7,892 nt of DNA, taken from NCBI GenBank assembly GCA_023132075.1, contig JAGLYT010000068.1, forward strand, positions 1-7,892. Reading direction: 5' to 3'. Each line of letters starts with the position of its first letter. Positions within the stretch are counted from its first letter, which is position 1. Both the position numbers and the translations under genes were made by a program. The notes beneath the pieces were generated by a model, which was not told the origin of the DNA, did no database searches, and was given only the letters and a program-made list of their open reading frames with translations. Source of the stretch: a bacterium (GTDB lineage: Bacteria; CBDUZB01; JAGLHV01). Positions 1 to 5,635 of this stretch are shown here, in pieces.

Positions 1-74
1 ATTTTTTAACATCTTTAATATCATTTTGTTTGATTTCAATAGGCACTTTCGCGATTGTCAGCAGCTATCATATA

Positions 75-1379
75 CTATATATATTTCTTTAAATAAGTGA
101 ATTCTTTTTGGATTTTACCGTTTTGGGAAATAACAGCGCCGCGTATTTCTTTAGGAAGGGCAATATGATTGGTAACATCTTTTATTCCGTGGGCAGCAAG
201 CTGATAAACATATTCCCTAATTAAACTACTGAATTCACCTGATGCATCCCGGGGCAATTCAGAGGGAAGATTATCCTGGGCTAAAATAGTGATGCCCTCC
301 GATTTATAGCTATCAACATATTTTCTCCGGTTAAAATCATAGGTAAAAGTGGGATTATCCGTAGTCGTTGCCTTGCGGGTTAATTCAATCGACCCGTTAA
401 TATCACAGGATATATCTCCGACAAAATCCAAACGAAAAGGTTCTTTACCAGTTAATTTATGAATCATCTTTTTAGTAATAATACGGGGGTATCTCCTATC
501 CCAATAACTGGTATGAATAAGCATATTAATATAAGGTAAATAAACATCTAAATTCGATTCAAATTTCGCGGGATTTTGAAGATATTCTTCAAAATAAAAC
601 CCCTTACCATTTTTGGGACGAAATTTTTCTTCCCGAAAAAAAATAATTTTATAGAGCTTATTGCGTATCTTTTTCTGATGTTGAACGAATTTAAGAATAT
701 TTTTAGGATGGATTTCTGCTGGATTTAATAGATCAAATATTTCCTGTGCCCCTAAAGAAACATTACCATGCCCGGTAATCCCTATAATAAAAGGAGTCAG
801 CTCTTTCTCGAAACCCTGAGTCTTAATTTGATAACCAACTTCCTTTACTGCCTGCTTTACACTTTTTAAGGAGGAATATTTACAAGCCTGTTTAAGGGAA
901 GAAAAAGGATTGTCAATGCCTTTCCACTCTAATTTTTTCCCTAAATAATATAAACTATTAAGCGCACCACATATCCCGGCAAACCTTCCGAAATACACCA
1001 GCCGCTTGCCGTACAAATCAATAATTTTTTCATAATCGATCAAGGTAATCTTTTTTTCAAGGCAGGCATTAAGTAAAGGCATATTTTCCGGCTGTCCCTT
1101 AATCGTATGAGAAAAAATCATATATATTTTGTCTTTATATAAATCCCTTACTTGCGGCTCTTTTATGCCTAACAAGAGGGTAGCCTTTTTAAATTTAGTT
1201 AAAACTTTTGCTCCTTTTTTTTCATACTCTTTATCTTTAAAAACACGGATCAAGCTACATTCAACTTCAACACTTATTCCGCGTTTAATTAACCACTCTA
1301 CATCCGTGGGGGTTAAAGGGGCTCGTCTTTCCCCTGCTTTGGTTTCTTTTAATATTCCAATAACTAAATTTTTTCTCAT
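75..1379 (-). CDS. Lysine-ketoglutarate reductase (saccharopine-forming), stand-alone LKR domain like the N-terminal half of AASS
   Basis: Predicted NAD(P)H-linked enzyme joining lysine and 2-oxoglutarate into saccharopine, or the reverse. The 434-residue protein follows the LKR half of animal and plant AASS/LKR-SDH over its whole length. ERRAPLTP lies at 17-24, GIKEP at 71-75, FSHTIKGQ at 89-96, DYEKIID at 115-121, the Rossmann loop GHGNVSLGAQEIF at 203-215, GDISCDINGSIELT at 321-334 and DNLPSELP at 369-376. The ending FTYLKKYI matches the end of the LKR half, so the length is complete for one domain. Lys73 and His91 align with the catalytic Lys and His of yeast Lys1, so it looks active. The ATG has an AAAGGAA site directly upstream and lies 11 bases after the preceding gene's stop, so it is probably co-transcribed with it. 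The family match is strong. Whether it serves lysine synthesis or breakdown cannot be told, and no saccharopine dehydrogenase half is visible. No terminator is seen after the stop. Confidence 0.85.
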   Translation of the reverse strand: MRKNLVIGILKETKAGERRAPLTPTDVEWLIKRGISVEVECSLIRVFKDKEYEKKGAKVLTKFKKATLLLGIKEPQVRDLYKDKIYMIFSHTIKGQPENMPLLNACLEKKITLIDYEKIIDLYGKRLVYFGRFAGICGALNSLYYLGKKLEWKGIDNPFSSLKQACKYSSLKSVKQAVKEVGYQIKTQGFEKELTPFIIGITGHGNVSLGAQEIFDLLNPAEIHPKNILKFVQHQKKIRNKLYKIIFFREEKFRPKNGKGFYFEEYLQNPAKFESNLDVYLPYINMLIHTSYWDRRYPRIITKKMIHKLTGKEPFRLDFVGDISCDINGSIELTRKATTTDNPTFTYDFNRRKYVDSYKSEGITILAQDNLPSELPRDASGEFSSLIREYVYQLAAHGIKDVTNHIALPKEIRGAVISQNGKIQKEFTYLKKYI

Positions 1380-1390
1380 TTTTCCTTTGT

Positions 1391-2008
1391 CTAAAATCTT
1401 ACCGGCGTAAAACTAACTGCATAAAAAGGATAGCTCTTTTCTTTATCTTTACAAATTTTAACCGAAGCATAAGGAATCCATCCCGGAGAAGATTTAGCTA
1501 TTCCCAAAACCCGAGGTGCTTCAAGAAAACCATAAACCCCGCCTAAAAGAATACCTCCCAGATTACCCCAGGCAGCACCCCTTCCTATATCATCCGAATT
1601 GTTACTCGAACCGTAACTAATCAATCCACCGGCTAAACCCATAATAACCCCCATCAACGCACCCGATTGCATATCCCGTAAAACCACCGCCCCTGTACCT
1701 GTATAATCCTGAGTAAGCTCATAACTTCCTACGGCTAATCCTAAAACCGTCCCCCCGATGGCTCCATAGCCAAGATGCCGCAGCCCTGTTTTTAAATCTT
1801 CTTCATCACTATCGTCTCTATCGACAATAGCTAAATACCCGGTGCTTAATCCGGCTAACATCCCAACAAAACACCCCTTCCATCCATAAGAAAAAACTGA
1901 CGGATTTTTTTCTATTTCTCCGCCAAAAAAAGCGCCCGCTTCTACCTGGGATATAAAAACAAAATTATAACATAAAACTAACAACAACCCCGCAACGATT
2001 TTTTTCAT
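1391..2008 (-). CDS. Secreted or membrane glycine-zipper protein with an internal duplication, function unknown
   Basis: I do not recognise a named family. The 205-residue protein starts with a signal peptide (MKK, hydrophobic 5-19, likely cleavage after VEA at 22-24). Four glycine-rich hydrophobic segments follow at about 42-62, 79-96, 115-132 and 144-161, with GxxxG spacing typical of glycine zippers. They form two similar hairpins, 42-97 and 115-163, each with a polar acidic loop (DRDDSDEED at 63-71; SSNNSDD at 134-140), which suggests a tandem duplication. The tail (about 165-205) is soluble and ends in Phe, as many outer-membrane proteins do. The start has a very strong AGGAGGGAGG site, and a sigma70-like promoter lies about 45 bases upstream. 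The gene leads a probable operon with the reductase 11 bases downstream. That pairing may be only transcriptional, since nothing in the protein suggests lysine metabolism. Envelope location is inferred. Confidence 0.7.
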   Translation of the reverse strand: MKKIVAGLLLVLCYNFVFISQVEAGAFFGGEIEKNPSVFSYGWKGCFVGMLAGLSTGYLAIVDRDDSDEEDLKTGLRHLGYGAIGGTVLGLAVGSYELTQDYTGTGAVVLRDMQSGALMGVIMGLAGGLISYGSSNNSDDIGRGAAWGNLGGILLGGVYGFLEAPRVLGIAKSSPGWIPYASVKICKDKEKSYPFYAVSFTPVRF

Positions 2009-2053
2009 ATAACCTCCCTCCTCTTAATAAAAATCTCTACCCTGTCGATATAT

Positions 2054-2082
2054 AGTTTATATGGACAACTTAAAAAAGTCAA
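2054..2082 (-). promoter_or_regulatory. Sigma70-like promoter for the glycine-zipper protein and reductase genes
   Basis: On the minus strand, -35 TTGACT (2077-2082) and -10 TAAACT (2054-2059) are separated by exactly 17 bases. Transcription should start near 2047, giving a leader of about 40 bases before the ATG at 2008. A TATATA alternative -10 lies slightly downstream. The -35 box begins only one base past the T-run of the preceding terminator. Confidence 0.6.
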
Positions 2083-2083
2083 C

Positions 2084-2122
2084 AAAAAAAAGCAATCCGC
2101 CAATAACTACCGGCGGACTGCT
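2084..2122 (-). terminator. Intrinsic terminator of the CsgG-family lipoprotein gene
   Basis: Read on the minus strand, an 11-base stem (arms 2112-2122 and 2091-2101, one G-U wobble, core GUCCGCC/GGCGGAU) closes a 10-base loop. It is followed at once by eight T residues (2091-2084). It stands 47 bases after the stop of the CsgG-like gene. GC content is high in the stem and low around it, which is the classic Rho-independent form. Confidence 0.88.
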
Positions 2123-2168
2123 TAATATCCAATTATTTAGCCATCTTCAACGAAGTTCTATGCTTGTT

Positions 2169-3110
2169 TTAATTAACATTAACTAATTTACAAAGGTCTC
2201 CACGGACAGGCAATGTCCCTTTTACTAATTTGGACACAGCGGCATCTTCCCCAATGTAACTTTCAACCCTGACTACTCCAATTTCTTTTTGAGTCCGCCC
2301 AATAACCAAACCTGTCGTCGGGCTGATTATTTCCTTGCCCAAATGGAATAATTTTAAGCTGGTACCTATTTCTAACCCTGATTCACGCCCGGCATCAATA
2401 TATATATCCTGATTTATAATTTCCGCTACCCGGCAAGACCACGGTTTTTTATTAACCTGGGAAACGATATTATCCGTAAACTTTACTATTGCCGCTCTTA
2501 ACGCTTCCCCTTCCAATGTTTCATCATATTTTGCTTTTGTCCCCAAACCTAAGAATTTACCGGTTTTCTGCCTGGCCATCCCTTTACCTGAATCTGTATA
2601 CAAAATCTGCCCTGTTTCTACATCTACTACCCGGATATCAACTGAAGCTTGGGCAATTGTCTGTTTGCTCTGAACTATTAAATAATCCGATCCACCCTTC
2701 TTAACTCCAAATTGAGAAATACTACCGGTAACTACTGCATTTACACCTAAAACCTTTCCTACTTTTACTATTGTATTGGAATCTACATGTCCACTAGCCT
2801 GAAAATTCTGTTCTTCTAAAAGTTTTTTTATTTTCCCTCTTTCCACCAAAATAAATTTACCTGTTTTTCCCAATTCAGTAATCAGAATATCAGAAGCTGC
2901 CGTACCCAATCTTCTTTGCCCATACGCTGTTTTATTTTCAAAATCAACAATAGCAATCCTGCGCTTCGGCCCGGTATATTTAGATTCTACCTTTTCTGTC
3001 TCCTTAACGGTAGTAGTGTGTGTTTTTTTCACTGCAACCGAAGGAGCACAACCCGAAACTAACAACCCCAAACAACATCCTGAAAGAACAATATGTTTCA
3101 ATCTTTCCAT
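2169..3110 (-). CDS. CsgG-family outer-membrane lipoprotein with a C-terminal FlgT-type domain
   Basis: Predicted lipoprotein of the CsgG family, whose founder forms the oligomeric outer-membrane pore for curli subunits. The signal peptide ends in the lipobox LVSG|C, with Cys21 as the lipid-bearing residue. A Lys/Thr-rich linker (22-48) leads to the CsgG domain at about 49-222: RRIAIVDFENKT, LGTAASDILITELGKTGKFILVERGKI, LGVNAVVTGSISQFG, then VDIRVVDVETGQILYTDSGKG. Residues about 225-310 resemble the FlgT C-terminal domain (QDIYIDAGRESGLEIGTSLKLF, GVVRVESYIGEDAAVSKL). A strong AAGGAGG site fixes the start. It follows the GNA1162-like lipoprotein gene after 86 AT-rich bases and ends at an intrinsic terminator. 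No curli subunit gene is present, so the cargo is unknown. It may instead act in envelope or flagellar assembly, as in other CsgG/FlgT relatives. Confidence 0.85.
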   Translation of the reverse strand: MERLKHIVLSGCCLGLLVSGCAPSVAVKKTHTTTVKETEKVESKYTGPKRRIAIVDFENKTAYGQRRLGTAASDILITELGKTGKFILVERGKIKKLLEEQNFQASGHVDSNTIVKVGKVLGVNAVVTGSISQFGVKKGGSDYLIVQSKQTIAQASVDIRVVDVETGQILYTDSGKGMARQKTGKFLGLGTKAKYDETLEGEALRAAIVKFTDNIVSQVNKKPWSCRVAEIINQDIYIDAGRESGLEIGTSLKLFHLGKEIISPTTGLVIGRTQKEIGVVRVESYIGEDAAVSKLVKGTLPVRGDLCKLVNVN

Positions 3111-3138
3111 TTTTACCTCCTTAATTTATAAAATTTAG

Positions 3139-3160
3139 AATTTTTAAAAATTTAAAAATT
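3139..3160. repeat. AT-only perfect inverted repeat between the two lipoprotein genes
   Basis: AATTTTTAAA (3139-3148) and its exact reverse complement TTTAAAAATT (3151-3160) are separated by two bases, inside an 86-base spacer made almost wholly of A and T. As RNA it would be a weak A-U hairpin. It lacks a GC stem, so it is a poor terminator. It could mark an mRNA processing site, or be chance in such biased sequence. Confidence 0.45.
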
Positions 3161-3196
3161 AACCTTTTAAAAAAATTTCAATTTTCAACTTATTAT

Positions 3197-3835
3197 TTAC
3201 CAGTTGTTGGATGGAAATGTCCTTAATGCCTTTCTTACTGTTTTTATAGTTTCTTCTCTAAGAGGAAAAGATAAAATTTTCTCCGCTGCTTTTTCCTTTA
3301 ATTGCTCGGCAAATGCTCTTCCTACATCTTCAAAAACAATTTTAGTACGAGAAGCTTTTTTCTCTTTTCTCCAAACTACTGCTCCGGTCTTTGTATTTAC
3401 CAACTTAAATTCAGCCCTTACTAGCCTTTTCATGTAAACCCCTACGGTTACATAAGAAAAATCTATCAATTCTCCATAAATAATTCCATCAACATTAAGG
3501 CCTTTTCCTAGTTCTTCAATGGAAACAGCCGGTAATTGTCCCGCATCATTTATCCCCTCACCGGTGAGAAAACTATCTATTTCTTTTAAAGGTTTTAAAA
3601 TATAACCTCTCTTCCTGGCAAGATGATTATTAAAAATTTCTCTTAACCTTTCAGGGGCATCTATATCATTTGATTGATTAGTAAAAGGCAATACCGCTAT
3701 GGTTTTAGGAGGTAAAATAGGATCTACCCGAATAGGCCTCCTTGGTGAAACAGCACAACCACTAATGAGAATTAAGATAACGAGACTCGCAAAAAGTGAT
3801 CTAAATTTATCTTTAATGACATTTACACCATTCAT
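3197..3835 (-). CDS. GNA1162-family (DUF799) lipoprotein, partner of the CsgG-like protein
   Basis: Predicted periplasm-facing lipoprotein. I place the start at the ATG at 3835 (212 residues). A TTG at 3859 would extend it by eight residues, but that TTG would sit only a few bases after the predicted transcription start and has no clear ribosome site. The ATG is preceded by GAAGGA and gives a clean signal peptide ending in LISG|C (Cys27). The domain at about 44-165 follows neisserial GNA1162: KTIAVLPFTNQSNDIDA, then YILKPLKEIDSFL, then ELGKGLNVDGIIYGELIDF, then FKLVNTKTGAVVWRKEKKAS. In Neisseria and Haemophilus such genes sit beside a CsgG-family gene and a small DUF4810 gene. Here the CsgG-like gene follows directly and there is no DUF4810 gene. 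The C-terminal tail (about 170-212) is basic and helical. Role is unknown, probably with its CsgG-like partner at the outer membrane. Confidence 0.78.
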   Translation of the reverse strand: MNGVNVIKDKFRSLFASLVILILISGCAVSPRRPIRVDPILPPKTIAVLPFTNQSNDIDAPERLREIFNNHLARKRGYILKPLKEIDSFLTGEGINDAGQLPAVSIEELGKGLNVDGIIYGELIDFSYVTVGVYMKRLVRAEFKLVNTKTGAVVWRKEKKASRTKIVFEDVGRAFAEQLKEKAAEKILSFPLREETIKTVRKALRTFPSNNW

Positions 3836-3845
3836 AAAAAAAACA

Positions 3846-3851
3846 TCCTTC
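3846..3851 (-). promoter_or_regulatory. Ribosome binding site deciding the GNA1162-like start
   Basis: GAAGGA on the minus strand, 10 bases before the ATG at 3835 with a T-rich spacer. It favours that ATG over the in-frame TTG at 3859, which has only an A-rich sequence before it. Confidence 0.6.
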
Positions 3852-3874
3852 ACAACCAATTTTTTCTTTTATTC

Positions 3875-3904
3875 ATAATACTTCACCTATCCCTTTTATG
3901 TCAA
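3875..3904 (-). promoter_or_regulatory. Near-consensus sigma70 promoter of the lipoprotein pair
   Basis: On the minus strand, a perfect -35 TTGACA (3899-3904) and -10 TATTAT (3875-3880, one mismatch) are separated by 18 bases. The predicted start near 3868 gives a leader of about 33 bases to the ATG at 3835. It shows that the lipoprotein genes need not depend on the thioesterase promoter upstream. Confidence 0.7.
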
Positions 3905-3974
3905 GAGAAAATTATCCTTATAAAAAATTTAATTTTCTTGTTTTACATGGAAACAGGAAAAAAATCATATCATT

Positions 3975-4379
3975 TTAATTATTATTTTTTTTGCAATACG
4001 GTAATAATTTGGCCATAAATTCATCAGGAAGCCTGCGCATCTTCCATTTTTCATCTAAACATACTAACTTTACCATCCCCTGGACAATAAGTTTTTCGCT
4101 CTCTTCCCTTTTTATTACATTTTCTAATTCAAAACTTGCTTTGTTTAAACTAATTAAATTTGTTTCTACTTCCAACAAATCTCCATATCTTGCGGGATAC
4201 TTATAATCTATTTCTGCTCTGACGACAGTAAAGAATATATTTTCCTTCATACAATCTAAAACATCTATCCCTATTCCTCTGAGATATTCAGTTCTTGCTC
4301 TTTCAAAATATTTTAAATAATTAGCGTAATAAACTACCCCCCCGGTATCAGTATCCTCATAATAAACCCTTATTTGCAT
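3975..4379 (-). CDS. YbgC-family acyl-CoA thioesterase (hotdog fold)
   Basis: Predicted cytoplasmic or membrane-associated thioesterase hydrolysing acyl-CoA or acyl-ACP. The 134 residues are the usual length. The signature EDTDTGGVVYYANYLKYFERARTEYL spans residues 8 to 33; Asp11 aligns with the catalytic Asp of 4-hydroxybenzoyl-CoA thioesterase and YbgC. A second typical stretch, VVRAEIDYKYPARYGDLLEVET, covers about 52-73. The start has an AGGAGGG site six bases away. In proteobacteria ybgC heads the tol-pal cluster, but no tol or pal gene is seen here. The downstream neighbours are envelope lipoproteins with their own promoter. A sigma70-like promoter with a Fur-like palindrome lies upstream. 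The family call is firm, but the substrate is not known. The protein ends in a run of Lys and Asn. Confidence 0.9.
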   Translation of the reverse strand: MQIRVYYEDTDTGGVVYYANYLKYFERARTEYLRGIGIDVLDCMKENIFFTVVRAEIDYKYPARYGDLLEVETNLISLNKASFELENVIKREESEKLIVQGMVKLVCLDEKWKMRRLPDEFMAKLLPYCKKNNN

Positions 4380-4420
4380 CTTTTCCCTCCTGCATTTGAA
4401 GTAAATTTGATATAAGCTGC

Positions 4421-4449
4421 ATTATATATGATAATCATTTTTTTTTCAA
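4421..4449 (-). promoter_or_regulatory. Sigma70-like promoter of the thioesterase gene
   Basis: On the minus strand, -35 TTGAAA (4444-4449) and a perfect -10 TATAAT (4421-4426) are separated by 17 bases. The start is expected near 4414, about 35 bases before the ATG at 4379. It is divergent from the promoter at 4485-4513. Confidence 0.68.
4424..4442. promoter_or_regulatory. Possible Fur-like operator inside the thioesterase promoter
   Basis: The odd palindrome ATGATAATCAT (4428-4438), read with one more T, gives 12 consecutive matches to the core of the Fur-box consensus. The match is 13 of 19 over the full box. It lies in the spacer between -35 and -10 of the thioesterase promoter, where a bound repressor would block polymerase. 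The flanking half-site bases do not match, and the local sequence is AT-rich, so this is tentative. Confidence 0.3.
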
Positions 4450-4484
4450 ACATAAAAAATTTTATTACTTTTATTAAATACTTC

Positions 4485-4513
4485 TTGACTAATTAAAACT
4501 TTTTTCTTACAAT
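4485..4513 (+). promoter_or_regulatory. Sigma70-like promoter of the STAS-kinase and TPR genes
   Basis: -35 TTGACT (4485-4490) and -10 TACAAT (4508-4513) are separated by 17 bases. The expected start near 4520 gives a leader of about 72 bases to the ATG at 4593. The two divergent -35 boxes in this region are 35 bases apart. Confidence 0.65.
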
Positions 4514-4592
4514 AATTCAGTAACTTGGAAAAGGTTGTCCGAAATTTCCCCAAAAAAATTTATTAGACTTTAAGAGTTTAGAGGTAAATAAA

Positions 4593-5594
4593 ATGTCCAT
4601 GCTTAACACATTACGCAGAATGGAACCATTAGATGAAAATGAGAAAATAGTGATTTTAGATTTAGAAGGGTTTATTGACACATCAACAACTTCTCTTTTA
4701 AGAGAAGCATTCGAAAATCTTGTTCAAAATAAATTTTATAAAATAATTGTGAATTTTGAAAAAATATCTTATCTTAGTAGTACGGGCATAGGAGTTTTTG
4801 TTGAATTCATTGGAACTATTAAGGAAAATTTGGGGGACATTATAATAATCAAATCCCCTGATAAAATTAAAAAAGTCATTACCATGGCAGGCATTGAAAA
4901 AATAATTAAAATTTTCCCTACCGAACAAATGGCCAAAGACGCACTTATCGCAGAGAAAAAAACATTAAAAGAAAAAAAATCCACTTTGGATAAAGCCATC
5001 AAGTTTCCTTTTAAAAAAGAATGTCCTTTTTGCAAAGAAATTTCATGGATTCCTCAATCTGATATTTTGCGTTGTCCTAAATGCGAGCAAATTTTTTACA
5101 TTACTAAACAGGGAGATATTACCCCTTTAAAAAAATCAGATAAAGAACAAGAAGCAATAAATCAATATAAATTCAATCTTAAAATACCCAGCAATATCAA
5201 TTATCTTAATTATGTCCGCCTTTTTTTAACCGGATTACTTAGAGAAGAAAAGATCGGGGAAGAAATTACAAATGACATAGAATTAGCTGTAGATGAAGCT
5301 CTTTCCAACATTGTAGAACACGCTTATAACTTCGAAAAACATCACATTATTGACCTTTCTTTTTATATCGTACCTGACTCCTGTTTTGTTATTACTATCA
5401 AAGATAAAGGAAAATCCCTTGATACCCTTTTACTTAAATTAAAAAGCGGACTTATGGACAATACAATCCCTATCCACCAGGAAAGAGGACGGGGATTTTA
5501 TATTATAAATAAAACTATGGACAAAATAGATTATCAAACAGTGGCAAATTTTGGTAATGAACTAACAATGGTTAAACACTTTCCAAAAAATTAA
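4593..5594 (+). CDS. STAS domain - zinc ribbon - RsbW/SpoIIAB-like ATPase fusion (putative anti-sigma switch protein)
   Basis: Predicted cytoplasmic regulator of the partner-switching type, 333 residues. Residues about 12-118 are a STAS anti-sigma-antagonist domain: IVILDLEGFIDTST, KIIVNFEKISYLSSTGIGVFVEF, then the tail MAGIEKIIKIFPTEQMAKDAL. Thr64 in SSTG occupies the place of the Ser phosphorylated in SpoIIAA/RsbV. A charged linker leads to a zinc ribbon with Cys144, Cys147, Cys161 and Cys164 (CPFC, CPKC). Residues about 190-333 are a GHKL ATPase of the RsbW type. The N-box is ELAVDEALSNIVEHAY with Glu235 and Asn239, the G1 box is DKGKSLD (271-277), and the G2 box is ERGRGFYIINKTMDKIDY. G1 lacks the usual second Gly (Ser275). 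GAGG eight bases before the ATG supports this start. No sigma factor or PP2C phosphatase gene is in the window. The domains are clear, but kinase activity and targets are inferred. Confidence 0.85.
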   Translation: MSMLNTLRRMEPLDENEKIVILDLEGFIDTSTTSLLREAFENLVQNKFYKIIVNFEKISYLSSTGIGVFVEFIGTIKENLGDIIIIKSPDKIKKVITMAGIEKIIKIFPTEQMAKDALIAEKKTLKEKKSTLDKAIKFPFKKECPFCKEISWIPQSDILRCPKCEQIFYITKQGDITPLKKSDKEQEAINQYKFNLKIPSNINYLNYVRLFLTGLLREEKIGEEITNDIELAVDEALSNIVEHAYNFEKHHIIDLSFYIVPDSCFVITIKDKGKSLDTLLLKLKSGLMDNTIPIHQERGRGFYIINKTMDKIDYQTVANFGNELTMVKHFPKN

Positions 5595-5635
5595 AAACGA
5601 TTTGAATTAATCCCAAGAAATGGAAACTCAGCAAA

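Noticed and set aside
1-61. Stop-free minus-strand frame after the reductase gene, with a GTG at 46 (reads VPIEIKQNDIKDVKK)
   Set aside because: Too short to identify, no ribosome site before the GTG, and it runs off the window. It may be the start of a downstream gene but cannot be supported.
2169-3110. Curli secretion gene csgG in the strict sense
   Set aside because: No csgA, csgB, csgE or csgF is present, and the extra FlgT-type domain differs from CsgG, so only the family name is used.
3836-3859. Eight-residue N-terminal extension of the GNA1162-like protein from a TTG start
   Set aside because: The predicted transcription start is only a few bases upstream, no ribosome site precedes it, and the ATG at 3835 has GAAGGA and gives a normal signal peptide.
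3905-3974. Hairpin-like sequence after the thioesterase gene (GAAAATTA ... TAATTTTC on the minus strand)
   Set aside because: A-U dominated stem with a 15-base loop and no following T-run; not convincing as a terminator.
4698-5035. Minus-strand open frames inside the STAS-kinase gene, and similar frames opposite the other genes
   Set aside because: They overlap genes with clear domains, lack ribosome sites, and their translations are biased Phe/Asn/Ser/Leu-rich strings typical of antisense shadows of AT-rich genes.
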